Shown: one piece after another, positions 55,887 through 64,000 of the stretch | How the letters are laid out: each line of letters begins with the position of its first letter | Position numbering within the stretch: position 1 is the stretch's first letter | DNA from: Blastopirellula retiformator | GTDB lineage: Bacteria > Planctomycetota > Planctomycetia > Pirellulales > Pirellulaceae | DNA: 64,000 bases | Direction of reading: 5' to 3' | Assembly: GCF_007859755.1 (NCBI RefSeq) | Contig: NZ_SJPF01000001.1 | Location: 1-64,000 of the forward strand | Notes under the pieces: model-generated | Database searches by the model: none | The model's input: only the letters and a program-made list of their open reading frames with translations | Told to the model about the DNA's origin: nothing | Program-made: the position numbers and the translations under genes

Positions 55887-57593
55887 ATGTATAAGCTGTT
55901 ACTCTGCCTGCGCTATCTGCGAACTCGCTATATTGCGCTCGCTTCGATCATCAGCGTCACGCTCGGCGTGGCGACCATGATCGTCGTTAACTCCGTCATG
56001 TCGGGCTTCGCGCACGAGATGCACTCGCGCCTGCATGGCATCCTGTCGGACGTGGTGCTGGAAAGCCACAGCCTGAACGGCTTCTACCACTGGGAAGAAG
56101 AGCTGGCCAAGGTCCAGGAAGTCGCTGGCGACGACATCGAAGCGGTCACCGCCACCGTCCATGTGCCGGCGATGCTCAGCATCAAGATCCGCGATCAGTG
56201 GATGCCGCGGCACGTGACGCTGGTCGGCATTGATCCCGCTTCGTACGCTAAAGTGAGCGACTTTACGCAGTACCTGAAGCATCCGGCCAACCGGAAGAAC
56301 GTCAACTTCGACCTGAAAGAGTCCGGCTACGAAGCGGAAGAAGGTTCTCCCTTGCGCGAAGCTGGCTGGGGACATCGCCGCGGTAAAGTGATGTACGAGC
56401 GCGAACTGGAAATGCAGCTGATGCAGTTCCGGCAGTTTGAAGAAACCGGCCGCTGGCCCGATCAAGATTTGCTGAAACAAAAACGGATGATGCAACCGGC
56501 GCCGATCGCGCTGGTCGATCACGAGGAAGACGTCCTCGAGCAAACGATCGTTCCGCCGTTCGCCTCCGATCCTGACGCTCCGCCGCTGCCGGGCGCCCGG
56601 CCCGAAGAGCTGAACAAGATGGCCAACGCCGAGCTGTACGACGAAAACAAGAAGGGCGCCGACCCGTTCTCTTCGCGGCGCGGTTTGCCGGCCGAATCGA
56701 CCTACGATCCGCTCACCCACCAGGCGACCGGCTTGATCCTAGGGATCGCCATCGGCAGCGTCCGCGATCGCGACAAAGTGACTGGCGAAGTGAAGGACTT
56801 TTTCATGGTCCTGCCGGGCGACGACGTCAAACTGACGTTCCCGACTGCGGAGAATCCGCCGAAAGCGATGAACGCCACGTTCACCGTCACCGACTTTTAC
56901 GAAAGCAAGATGAGCGAATACGACGCCGCGTTCGCCTTCATGCCGCTCGACCAACTGCAGCGACTGCGCGGCATGATTCATCCTGAACAAGGGACCGCGA
57001 TCTCTTCGATTCAGATCAAGCTGAAAGAGGGCGCCAACCTGCAGGAAGTGACCGATCGGTTGCGAGCCGCGTTTCCGCCTGCCACTTCGCCGTATCGCAT
57101 TCAATCGTGGCGCGACCTGCAAGGTCCGCTGCTGTCGGCGGTCGAAATGGAAAAGACGATTCTGAACATCCTGTTGTTTTTGATCATCGGCGTCGCCGGC
57201 TTCGGCATCCTGGCGACCTTCTACATGATCGTCGTCGAGAAGACCAAAGACATCGGCATCTTGAAATCGCTGGGCGCCTCTGGCGGCGGCATCATGAGCA
57301 TCTTCCTGGGCTACGGTTTGTCGCTCGGGATCGTCGGCTCCGGAGTCGGCATGGTGCTGGGCCTGTTGTTCGTCATCAACATCAATCGGGTCGCCGCGGT
57401 GATCGAATGGATTACCGGCCGCGAAGTGTTTGACCCCACGGTTTATTACTTCCGCGAAATCCCGACGATCATCGAACCTTGGAGCATTGTCTGGGTCGTC
57501 GCAGGCGCGATGCTGATCGCCGTTTTGGCGAGCGTTTTGCCGGCGATGCGAGCCGCGCGACTTCACCCAGTAGAGGCACTTCGCTATGAGTAA
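55887..57593 (+). CDS. ABC transporter permease, LolC/LolE-FtsX type
   Basis: A 568-residue membrane protein from ATG 55887 (AAGGA upstream). TM1 near the start (ASIISVTLGVATMIVVNSVM), a large periplasmic domain (~45-415), then three TM segments (ILLFLIIGVAGFGILATFYM, LGYGLSLGIVGSGVGMVLGL, WSIVWVVAGAMLIAVLASVL) and the family end LPAMRAARLHPVEALRYE. The cytoplasmic coupling loop KTKDIGILKSLGASGGGIMS is the LolC/E hallmark. It overlaps the ATPase gene by eight bases. The pair would extract lipoproteins from the inner membrane for outer-membrane delivery. The periplasmic domain is longer than in E. coli LolC. Confidence 0.87.
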   Translation: MYKLLLCLRYLRTRYIALASIISVTLGVATMIVVNSVMSGFAHEMHSRLHGILSDVVLESHSLNGFYHWEEELAKVQEVAGDDIEAVTATVHVPAMLSIKIRDQWMPRHVTLVGIDPASYAKVSDFTQYLKHPANRKNVNFDLKESGYEAEEGSPLREAGWGHRRGKVMYERELEMQLMQFRQFEETGRWPDQDLLKQKRMMQPAPIALVDHEEDVLEQTIVPPFASDPDAPPLPGARPEELNKMANAELYDENKKGADPFSSRRGLPAESTYDPLTHQATGLILGIAIGSVRDRDKVTGEVKDFFMVLPGDDVKLTFPTAENPPKAMNATFTVTDFYESKMSEYDAAFAFMPLDQLQRLRGMIHPEQGTAISSIQIKLKEGANLQEVTDRLRAAFPPATSPYRIQSWRDLQGPLLSAVEMEKTILNILLFLIIGVAGFGILATFYMIVVEKTKDIGILKSLGASGGGIMSIFLGYGLSLGIVGSGVGMVLGLLFVININRVAAVIEWITGREVFDPTVYYFREIPTIIEPWSIVWVVAGAMLIAVLASVLPAMRAARLHPVEALRYE

Positions 57594-58461
57594 CGCAGAA
57601 CCGCAAGGCTTGTCCGCCCTCGAAATCCGTCTGCAGCGCGAAAGCGTGCTTCCTGATCACGAAGCCCGGCGCCATGGCGTCACTGGTCCGCACATTGCGG
57701 CCAGCAAGTTCACGCCGCCGGCCGCCGCGCCGGAAGCGAAGAGCGAGAAGCCGGCCAAGAAAAAGAAGAAGCCGTTGCTGGAAACGAAGAACCTGCACAA
57801 GAGCTACCGCAAAGGTCGGCTGACGATCCCGGTCTTGCGGGGCGTCGACTTTGCGGCCGAAGAAGGCAAAATCACCACCATCATCGGGCAAAGCGGCAGC
57901 GGCAAGAGCACGCTGTTGCACCTGATGGGGACGCTCGACTCGCCCGACTCCGGCGAGATCAACTTCGCCAACACGCGAATCGACAAACTGAACATCCGCC
58001 AGCGCGACGCACTACGTAGCCGCGCGTTTGGCATGATCTTCCAGTTCTATCACTTGCTGCCGGAACTGACGACGCTCGAAAACGTCCTGACGCCGATCAT
58101 GATCTCGCACGGGATGTGGCGGTATTGGGCGGCCCGCAAGAAGTTCCGCAAGCGGGCTGAAGAGCTGCTCGAAATGGTCGGCCTGGGCCACCGCGTCACG
58201 CACAAACCGCGCGAACTTTCCGGCGGCGAAATGCAGCGGACCGCGATTGCCCGAGCGCTGATCGCGCAGCCGCGGATCTTGCTGGCTGACGAACCGACCG
58301 GCAACCTCGACGAGCAAACCGGCGGCGAGATCATGGACATCCTGAAGCGGCTCAACCGCGAACAGAATCTGACGATCGTCATGGTCACCCACGACAATGC
58401 GATCGCCGAGCAAGGCCACGAAACCATCCGCCTAACCGGCGGCCGGGTCGAAAAGACGTAG
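57586..58461 (+). CDS. lolD: ABC transporter ATP-binding protein, LolD-like
   Basis: A 291-residue ATPase. A ~62-residue lysine/alanine-rich N-terminal extension precedes a standard domain: Walker A GQSGSGKST (101-109), Q-loop Gln153, signature LSGGEMQR (211-218), Walker B ILLADEP (231-237) and switch His269 (VTHD). The MacB/LolD subfamily is shown by LMGTLDSPDSGEINF and FQFYHLLPELTTLENV. ATG 57586 overlaps the permease stop (ATGAGTAA), so the two are translationally coupled. The extension is unusual for LolD and may bind the membrane or a partner. Confidence 0.9.
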   Translation: MSNAEPQGLSALEIRLQRESVLPDHEARRHGVTGPHIAASKFTPPAAAPEAKSEKPAKKKKKPLLETKNLHKSYRKGRLTIPVLRGVDFAAEEGKITTIIGQSGSGKSTLLHLMGTLDSPDSGEINFANTRIDKLNIRQRDALRSRAFGMIFQFYHLLPELTTLENVLTPIMISHGMWRYWAARKKFRKRAEELLEMVGLGHRVTHKPRELSGGEMQRTAIARALIAQPRILLADEPTGNLDEQTGGEIMDILKRLNREQNLTIVMVTHDNAIAEQGHETIRLTGGRVEKT

Positions 58462-58493
58462 GCTGCAACGCTCGCTCTCCCTGGCGCCTGGCG

Positions 58494-58529
58494 CCATGCT
58501 CTTATCGCGTCTTCGCGAGAAGAGCATGG
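58494..58529. repeat. 36-bp palindromic repeat, copy 2
   Basis: Exact inverted copy of 5630-5665, 32 bases after the lolD-like gene. Self-pairing arms CCATGCTCTT / AAGAGCATGG; it may act as an RNA 3'-end structure. Confidence 0.8.
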
Positions 58530-58713
58530 CCTACCGATTGGCGACTTGCTCTCCCAGCAGTGGCACACGTTTTATAGAACTTCTGCGAAGCTCTCTGCCG
58601 AAATTCGCGAATTTCTCGCGTAATTGCTCTGGATGCTGGCGCCCCCCGTTTGCTACTCTCCCGCGCGATTACCTCATAGTTTCTCGCTCACTGCACACAG
58701 CAAGGAGGCTGCG

Positions 58714-59697
58714 ATGCGTGCCCTGGCACTCTCGGTTTTGGCGTTTCTCTTCGGATTGATCTTTTCCGGAGGCTGCAATGTCGAACAACTCGAAAAACTA
58801 GCCGCCGAAGTCGCCCAACATCAGCAGAACCAACAAGCCGGGTCGACCGCCGGCGATAGCGGCGGCGCCCTCGCCGCGCCGTCGGGCGATACGATCCGGA
58901 TCGCCTCGTACAACATCCAGGTCTTCGGCCAATCGAAGATGGATAAGCCCGACGTGATGCAGGTGCTGACCGAGATCGTTCGCAAGTTCGACCTGGTCGC
59001 CGTGCAAGAGCTGCGGAGCAAAGAACAGGACGTCATTCCTCGCTTTCTGCAGATGATCAACGCCAACGGGGGCAACTACGACGCGATCGTCGGACCGCGC
59101 CTCGGCCGCACCAGCAGCAAAGAACAATACGTATTCATCTACGACAAGAACCGAATCGCGATCGAACCGAGCTCGGTCTATACGATCAACGACCCCAGCG
59201 ACCTGTTGCATCGCGAACCGCTGGTCGCCACTTTTCGCGCGATCGGCGGCGATCAATCGCGCACTCCGTTCCGCTTCACCTTGATCAACATGCACACCGA
59301 CCCGGATGAAACCGACGAAGAGCTCGACGCCTTGGGCGAAGTCTATCAACTGGTTCGCTACAGCGGCAACGAAGATGACGTGATCCTGCTGGGCGACTTG
59401 AACGTCAGCTACAAGAAGCTGGGCGCGCTCGGCCAGATCCCCGGCATCACCTACACGGTGGCGGACGAAGCGACCAACACGCTTCGCAAATCAAGCTACG
59501 ACAACCTCGTCTTCCTGGCGGCCGACACGCAAGAGTTCACCGGCCGCGCCGCCGTGTACGACACGCAAAAAGAGTTCGGCCTGACGCTCGATCAGGCAAT
59601 GGACGTTTCGGACCACTTGCCGGTCTGGGGCGAGTTCTCCGCCTACGAATCCGGCCCCTCGGCCGTCGCGTCGGGCGCCGGAGCGCCAGTTCGCTAA
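58714..59697 (+). CDS. Secreted lipoprotein, endonuclease/exonuclease/phosphatase family
   Basis: A 327-residue protein from ATG 58714 with AAGGAGG five bases upstream. Lipoprotein signal MRALALSVLAFLFGLIFSGG-C (Cys21). After a Gln/Ala-rich linker, residues ~60-300 form a DNase I-like EEP domain: IASYNIQVFGQSK, DLVAVQELRS (catalytic Glu), TLINMHTDPDETDEE, ILLGDLNVSY (Asp/Asn) and the final SDHLPVWGEF (Asp-His). All metal and catalytic residues are present. The substrate may be DNA, RNA or a phosphoester outside the cytoplasm. A REP-like hairpin follows the stop. Confidence 0.85.
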   Translation: MRALALSVLAFLFGLIFSGGCNVEQLEKLAAEVAQHQQNQQAGSTAGDSGGALAAPSGDTIRIASYNIQVFGQSKMDKPDVMQVLTEIVRKFDLVAVQELRSKEQDVIPRFLQMINANGGNYDAIVGPRLGRTSSKEQYVFIYDKNRIAIEPSSVYTINDPSDLLHREPLVATFRAIGGDQSRTPFRFTLINMHTDPDETDEELDALGEVYQLVRYSGNEDDVILLGDLNVSYKKLGALGQIPGITYTVADEATNTLRKSSYDNLVFLAADTQEFTGRAAVYDTQKEFGLTLDQAMDVSDHLPVWGEFSAYESGPSAVASGAGAPVR

Positions 59698-59714
59698 CGA
59701 CGTTGGCAAGAATA

Positions 59715-59754
59715 GTAGCCCGAAGCGCGAGCAAGGGAAATGCGTCGGGCTACT
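59715..59754. repeat. REP-like hairpin
   Basis: GTAGCCCGA / TCGGGCTAC arms around a GCGCGAGCAAGGGAAA string. A related string (TTTCCCTCGCTCGCG, TCGGGCTAC) is at 59866-59892, and shorter relatives are at 5771-5797, 39178-39202 and 39428-39455. Confidence 0.6.
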
Positions 59755-59901
59755 TCAAGAAAGGAATGTGGCGTCGCTTGGTTAATAGTCTTGCGGCCGC
59801 TACTGGCGAGTGTTTTTCTTCCTACCGCTTTCAGCTTTCCGCTATCCGCTTTTCTTGTCGACCCCATTTCCCTCGCTCGCGCGTCGGGCTACTATTTGCC
59901 C

Positions 59902-61686
59902 CTACACCAGCGGCAACAGCGTTGCGAAGGCGAGCGTTGACAGGAAGCTGACGCCCCCCAATACCAACAGCAGCAGCGTCCACGACTTCAGCGCTTCGAC
60001 TTCGGTCAGACCGCTCATTTTCGCGAAGACCCAGAACCCGCTGTCATTCATCCACGATCCCATCAGCGAGCCGCTGCCGATCGCGGCGGCCAAATAGACC
60101 GGGTGGCAGCCGAGCGTTTCCGGCGTCGCCAGTCCTCCCAGCATCGCAGCGCCGGTGATCATCGCCACCGTGCTCGAGCCTTGGGCGATCTTCAAGACCG
60201 AGGCGATTGAGAAGCCAAGCAGCAAAATCATCACGGCGCTACCGCCGCCATTGCCGACGCTAAACAGCTCGCGAATCGCCGGGCCGACGTTGGCGGCTCC
60301 CAGCATCGCGCCGAACGCGCCGCCGGCACAGGTGATCAAGATAATCACGCCGCCGCTCATCAGCGCCACTTCGACCGACTGGGCCAGTTCTTTCAGCGAC
60401 AACTTCCGCGAAGAGACCAGCGTCGCCATCGCAATCACCGCCGATAGCAGCAGCGCAAAGTTAGGATCGCCAAACGCCGCCGACCAGTTGGCCGCTTTTC
60501 GGGCGTCCGTTTCCCAGACATGCGGCTCGATCAAGTCGTCGCCGTAGGTCGCTTCGAGCACTTGGCGATTCATCCGCTCGGCGTCGACCGGTTTCATGCG
60601 GGTGTTGTCGCCGTTCACCTTCTTGACCAGCGCCGGCGGCATCTTGCCAGGCAAGTCGACCCCCAGCGGCTTGTGCGTTAGCACGAACTGATTCAAGCCG
60701 GAAACGAGCGCTTGCTGATCATCAGCCGACAGCGAACCGTCTTTCAGCAGCAGATCAGCGATCTCGGCCCGGCGTTCTTTCTGGAAATCGCTTTCCTGAA
60801 TCGCGGCGACCATCCGCTTGCCAAGCGTATCCTCTTCGCCGCTATTTTCGGCCTTTACCTGGTTGCGGAGCTTCTCCCAGTCGACCTCTTCCACCTTCAG
60901 CTGTGCGGCACGCTGACCATCGGCGATGGTCGTCAGCACGGTATTGGTAGAGATTAACAAGACCGGTAACAGCACCGGCAGCAGCGAAACGAAGAGGCTC
61001 GGCAGCTGGTCGTCGGGCAGTTCTTCCGGCTCTGGCTCGGCGCTGATCGGCCGCATCGGCAACGGCATCCAACGATTCATGAACATGGAAAAGAGGAGCC
61101 CGGCGATTGCGCCCGGCAAGGCGACGCCGGCGCCAACCAGGATCATCATCCCTTTGTCGACGCCCAGTTGGTCCGCGACCACCAGCGGACCTGGCGTCGG
61201 CGGCACGAGCGTGTGCGTAATCGCGCCACCGGTGGCGATCGCCATCACATACAGCAGATAGTTTTTGGAGGTTCGGCGGAACAGAGATCGGGCCAGCGGC
61301 ACCAGCAGGTAAAAGACGGTGTCAAAGAAGACCGGCACCGCCAGGATAAAACCGCTTCCCATTAGCGCGGCCGGCGCTCGCTTTTCGCCGCAGATCCCCA
61401 TCATCCAGCGGACGACGCGATCGGCCGCGCCGCTATCGAGCATGCACTTGCCGATGATCGCCGCCAGGGCGATCACAATGCCAACGCCCCCTGCCATGCC
61501 GCCGAAGGCCCCGGCGACTCGGCTGAATTTGTCTTGTATGCTGCCGTCCGCCATCAAGCTGACCGCCATCGCCGCGACCAACATCGCGATGAAAGCGTTG
61601 GTTCGCAGGAAGATGATCAGCCCCAACACCGTGGCCATACCGACGCCCAAACAGAGCAGGGCGTAGTTCACTTCATCAGGGGTCAT
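59902..61686 (-). CDS. GntP-family permease with central insert
   Basis: A 594-residue membrane protein of the gluconate:H+ symporter (GntP) family, which imports sugar acids. Family blocks are GSGFILAVPVFFDTVFYLLV, GGAITHTLVPPTPGPLVVAD near the N-terminal half and AQGSSTVAMITGAAMLGGLA, GSGSLMGSWMNDSGFWVFAK in the C-terminal half. Usual length is about 440; here a soluble stretch of about 150 residues (~262-412, VEEVDWEKLRNQVKAENSGE ... RKAANWSAAFGDP) separates the two halves. ATG 61686. No sugar-acid enzyme genes adjoin it, so the substrate is open. Confidence 0.85.
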   Translation of the reverse strand: MTPDEVNYALLCLGVGMATVLGLIIFLRTNAFIAMLVAAMAVSLMADGSIQDKFSRVAGAFGGMAGGVGIVIALAAIIGKCMLDSGAADRVVRWMMGICGEKRAPAALMGSGFILAVPVFFDTVFYLLVPLARSLFRRTSKNYLLYVMAIATGGAITHTLVPPTPGPLVVADQLGVDKGMMILVGAGVALPGAIAGLLFSMFMNRWMPLPMRPISAEPEPEELPDDQLPSLFVSLLPVLLPVLLISTNTVLTTIADGQRAAQLKVEEVDWEKLRNQVKAENSGEEDTLGKRMVAAIQESDFQKERRAEIADLLLKDGSLSADDQQALVSGLNQFVLTHKPLGVDLPGKMPPALVKKVNGDNTRMKPVDAERMNRQVLEATYGDDLIEPHVWETDARKAANWSAAFGDPNFALLLSAVIAMATLVSSRKLSLKELAQSVEVALMSGGVIILITCAGGAFGAMLGAANVGPAIRELFSVGNGGGSAVMILLLGFSIASVLKIAQGSSTVAMITGAAMLGGLATPETLGCHPVYLAAAIGSGSLMGSWMNDSGFWVFAKMSGLTEVEALKSWTLLLLVLGGVSFLSTLAFATLLPLV

Positions 61687-62119
61687 GGGCGGGCGTCTCT
61701 AGCGGCGTTTTCAGAGAAGTGGGGTAATTTTCCGTGGCGCGGGGAAGTATGAGAATGCCACAACGAGGCCCGAATATCAAGGGTTACGCTGGGAAATAGG
61801 GAGCCAAATCCGGCAAGAGCCGCTGCAGCCACGTTGATTGGGGGCAACAAGGGGGACGATCGGGGCGCTAAGCGGCGCTGACCCATTTGAGCCACCTCTC
61901 GCCGCCCAATTGCTTCGTATCCTAAGCCCGCAGATTCTTGGGAAATCGGCGCGACTCGGCTGCTCGCGTTGTTGGCCGCCACCCCGTTTATTCGGCCTCG
62001 ATCGCCACCCAGCGTGCTAGCAACAACGCCGATCGGGCTTGGTTGTTTAGGGGCCGATCCGTTACATTGCCCTGCTATCAAATTCGGCTTCCCGGCTCCC
62101 GCGAAAGAAAGCATTCTCC
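61687..62119. other. Divergent intergenic region
   Basis: About 430 bases between the permease and lpxD with no coding frame of quality. It should contain promoters for both; I could not pick a convincing pair. Confidence 0.5.
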
Positions 62120-63166
62120 ATGAGCGTCACACTTGGCCAGCTGGCTACTCTCGTCGAAGGGAAGCTGCTGGGAGACGCACAACTCGACATCACCGGCGCC
62201 GCGATCATTCGCGATTCGCAGCCAGGCGAAATCACCCTGGCCGACCGTCCCGAATTGGCCAAAGAATTGGCTCGTTCGCAAGCCGCCGCCGTGATCACCA
62301 ATGGCGAGTTCGCCCCAGCCGGCATGCCGGTCATTCTGGTCGAAGACGTCCACGTCGCGTTCGCCAAGGTGGTCGCGCTGTTCCGTCCCTCGCTGACCAA
62401 GATGACGCCCGGCGTTCACCCTTCGGCCGTCGTCGCCGAAAGCGCGACGATCGCCCCCGACGCATCGATCGGCCCGATGGTCATCATTGGCGAAGGAGTC
62501 ACGATCGCAGCCGGCGCCATCATTCATAGCGGCGCCCAGATCAGCGCCGGTTGCTCGATCGGCGCCGGCACGACGATCTTCCCCGGCGTCGTCCTGTACG
62601 AAAACACCATCGTCGGCGCCGGCTGCATTTTGCACGCGGCGTCGATCCTGGGCGCGTATGGCTTTGGCTACGATTCTTCCAGCGGCAAGCATGTGCTCTC
62701 GGCGCAGCTGGGCAACGTTGTGCTGGGAGACAACGTCGAGATCGGCGCCGCCACCACGATCGACCGCGGCACCTACGGACCGACCGTGATCGGCGAAGGA
62801 ACCAAAGTCGACAACCAGGTGATGATCGCTCACAACTGCCGGATCGGCCGCCACAACCTGATCTGCTCGCAGGTCGGCATCGCCGGCAGCACCAGCACCG
62901 GCGACTATGTCGTGATGGCGGGCCAGGTGGGCGTTCGCGACCATGTCCACATCGGCGACGGCGCGATTCTGGGCGCCAAGGCAGGCATCTCTTGCGACAT
63001 CGGCGCCGGGCAAAATGTGATTGGCGCTCCGGCAATCTCCGCCAAAGAAAAGAAGCTGGAACTGGCGCTGGTCAGCAAGTTGCCCGAGATGCGCAAGCAG
63101 CTCAAAGCGCTGCTGACCCGGGTCGACCAACTCGAAAAAGAAGAAGAGCTGCGCAAGACGGCCTAA
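62120..63166 (+). CDS. lpxD: UDP-3-O-(3-hydroxyacyl)glucosamine N-acyltransferase LpxD
   Basis: A 348-residue lipid A enzyme adding the N-linked acyl chain. The N-terminal uridine-binding domain (~1-95; LGQLATLVEGKLLGD, AIIRDSQPGEITLADRP) is followed by the left-handed beta-helix of hexapeptide repeats (~100-315; HPSAVVAESATIAPDASIGP ... GAGTTIFPGVVLYENTIVGA). Catalytic His238 is in NQVMIAHNCRIG; the C-terminal helix (~315-345) is rich in Lys/Glu. Length is typical. The next gene, 22 bases downstream, is lpxI, so lipid A synthesis genes are clustered and the organism should make LPS. Confidence 0.95.
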   Translation: MSVTLGQLATLVEGKLLGDAQLDITGAAIIRDSQPGEITLADRPELAKELARSQAAAVITNGEFAPAGMPVILVEDVHVAFAKVVALFRPSLTKMTPGVHPSAVVAESATIAPDASIGPMVIIGEGVTIAAGAIIHSGAQISAGCSIGAGTTIFPGVVLYENTIVGAGCILHAASILGAYGFGYDSSSGKHVLSAQLGNVVLGDNVEIGAATTIDRGTYGPTVIGEGTKVDNQVMIAHNCRIGRHNLICSQVGIAGSTSTGDYVVMAGQVGVRDHVHIGDGAILGAKAGISCDIGAGQNVIGAPAISAKEKKLELALVSKLPEMRKQLKALLTRVDQLEKEEELRKTA

Positions 63167-63188
63167 GGAGTTCATCAGCAAGGACGCC

Positions 63189-64000
63189 ATGAATTCTAAC
63201 GCAACCACGCAACAGCCGCCGTTCGGTTTGCTCGCCGGATGGGGACGCCTGCCGATCGAAGTGGTAACCGCACTTACGCGGCGCGGCTACGCCGTGCACA
63301 CGCTGCTGATCAAAGACCACGCCGATCCGATCCTGGCTGAGCTCTCGACTTCGCACGAGTGGATCGGGCTCGGGCAGCTCGGCAAGTGCGTTCGCTTCTA
63401 TCACCGCAACCACGTGAAGACCGCCACGATGGTCGGCAAGGTTCACAAGGTGCGGCTGTTCGACCGGAACGTGCTGTGGAATCACTTTCCCGATTGGTAT
63501 GGCGCCTGGACTTTCGCGCCCCACTTCCTGCTGGGAACGAAAGACCGCAAAGACGACACGCTGCTGGGCGGCATTTGCCGCGCGTTCTTGAAGAAAGGAA
63601 TCGAGTTCGTGCCTGCGACCGACTACGCTCCTGATCTGCTGGTCCAATTCGGACACCTGGCGGGCAAACCGTTAAGCAAAAAACAGTTGGCCGACGTTGA
63701 GTACGGCTGGCGATTGGCCAAAACGATCGGCCAATTCGACACCGGCCAAAGCGTCGCGATCAAAGGTCAAACCGCGCTGGCGCTGGAAGCGGTCGAAGGG
63801 ACCGACGAGTGCATCCGCCGCGCCGGTCAGCTCTGCCGATCCGGCGGGTTCACCATCGTCAAGGTCGCCAAGCCGCAACAAGATATGCGGTTCGACGTGC
63901 CGACTATCGGCGTCGGCACGATCGAAACAATGAAGGCCTCGGGCGCGGTAGCGCTCGTGATCGAAGCGGACAAGACGATCATCGTCGATCGCGAAGAAGT
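63189..64000 (+). CDS. lpxI: UDP-2,3-diacylglucosamine pyrophosphatase LpxI (partial at window end)
   Basis: The frame from ATG 63189 stays open to the last base (about 270 residues). It matches LpxI (DUF1009): FGLLAGWGRLPIEVVTALTR, EWIGLGQLGKCVRFYHRNHV, TATMVGKVHKVRLF, DTLLGGICRAFLKKGIEFVP and the C-terminal GQSVAIKGQTALALEAVEGT, VKVAKPQQDMRFDVPTIGVG. LpxI cleaves UDP-2,3-diacyl-GlcN to lipid X, an alternative to LpxH. AAGGA lies before the start. Only the extreme C-terminus should be missing. Confidence 0.93.
   Translation, partial: MNSNATTQQPPFGLLAGWGRLPIEVVTALTRRGYAVHTLLIKDHADPILAELSTSHEWIGLGQLGKCVRFYHRNHVKTATMVGKVHKVRLFDRNVLWNHFPDWYGAWTFAPHFLLGTKDRKDDTLLGGICRAFLKKGIEFVPATDYAPDLLVQFGHLAGKPLSKKQLADVEYGWRLAKTIGQFDTGQSVAIKGQTALALEAVEGTDECIRRAGQLCRSGGFTIVKVAKPQQDMRFDVPTIGVGTIETMKASGAVALVIEADKTIIVDREE

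Overview
The window looks like a chromosomal segment of a planctomycete, most likely a Pirellulaceae (Blastopirellula/Rhodopirellula-like) bacterium. This rests on GC-rich codon use; two prepilin-type DUF1559 genes with the [19 protein letters not shown] leader, one followed by a small lipoprotein; an NPCBM/PDZ secreted protein; SUFU-domain zinc-ribbon proteins; a PhoD-like phosphatase; and LPS genes (lpxD, lpxI) with Lol-type transporter genes. No tRNA, rRNA or CRISPR array was seen.

Left end (1-5.8 kb), accessory. Two tandem modules share a 584-bp leader, nearly identical between copies (1-584 and 1179-1762). Each leader is the C-terminal part of a Hint domain followed by a different toxin-like tip and its own candidate immunity gene. 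Next come an intact small planctomycete gene whose 3' end is also part of the leader, a RAYT-type HUH transposase between perfect 20-bp inverted repeats, a VOC-family gene, and about 1.3 kb of debris (IS3 orfA stub, palindromes, poly-T-linked GGACTGGACC motifs).

5.8-21.5 kb, mostly core: a xerC-type recombinase, lipoproteins, a BshB1-like deacetylase, tandem SpoIIAA-like genes, a truncated DUF1559 gene, a membrane zinc metallopeptidase, a very large NPCBM/pseudo-trypsin/PDZ protein, dprA and an SDR. 21.5-22.7 kb appears to be decayed sequence.

22.7-43.8 kb: primary-type sigma-70 gene, methyltransferase, a giant AsmA-like protein, cyclophilin, a bufferin-type RiPP operon (Cys-repeat precursor, MNIO enzyme, DUF2063 partner), gap with a clear promoter and terminator, PhoD-like phosphatase, a repeat-rich gap, queC, two paralogous membrane proteins, and ilvN-ilvC.

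43.8-64 kb: two AraC-type regulators, a DUF1559/lipoprotein pair, mprF, two SUFU-like paralogues, a LysRS with an extra N-terminal domain, LolC/E and LolD-like genes, a secreted EEP-family lipoprotein, a GntP-family permease with a long insert, lpxD and the start of lpxI.

The most notable non-coding signals are as follows. (1) A 149-bp MITE-like element occurs five times, always with an exact 4-bp CTAR duplication, and in four copies the duplicated tetranucleotide holds a stop codon of the flanking gene; a second, 155-bp family behaves similarly. (2) A textbook sigma-54 promoter lies about 140 bp upstream of an intrinsic terminator with no gene between, a candidate sigma-54-dependent small RNA. 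(3) At least seven direct copies of a GGACTGGACCG...TTTTTTT motif fill the gene-free region at 38.6-39.2 kb, with two inverted copies at 5.5 kb.
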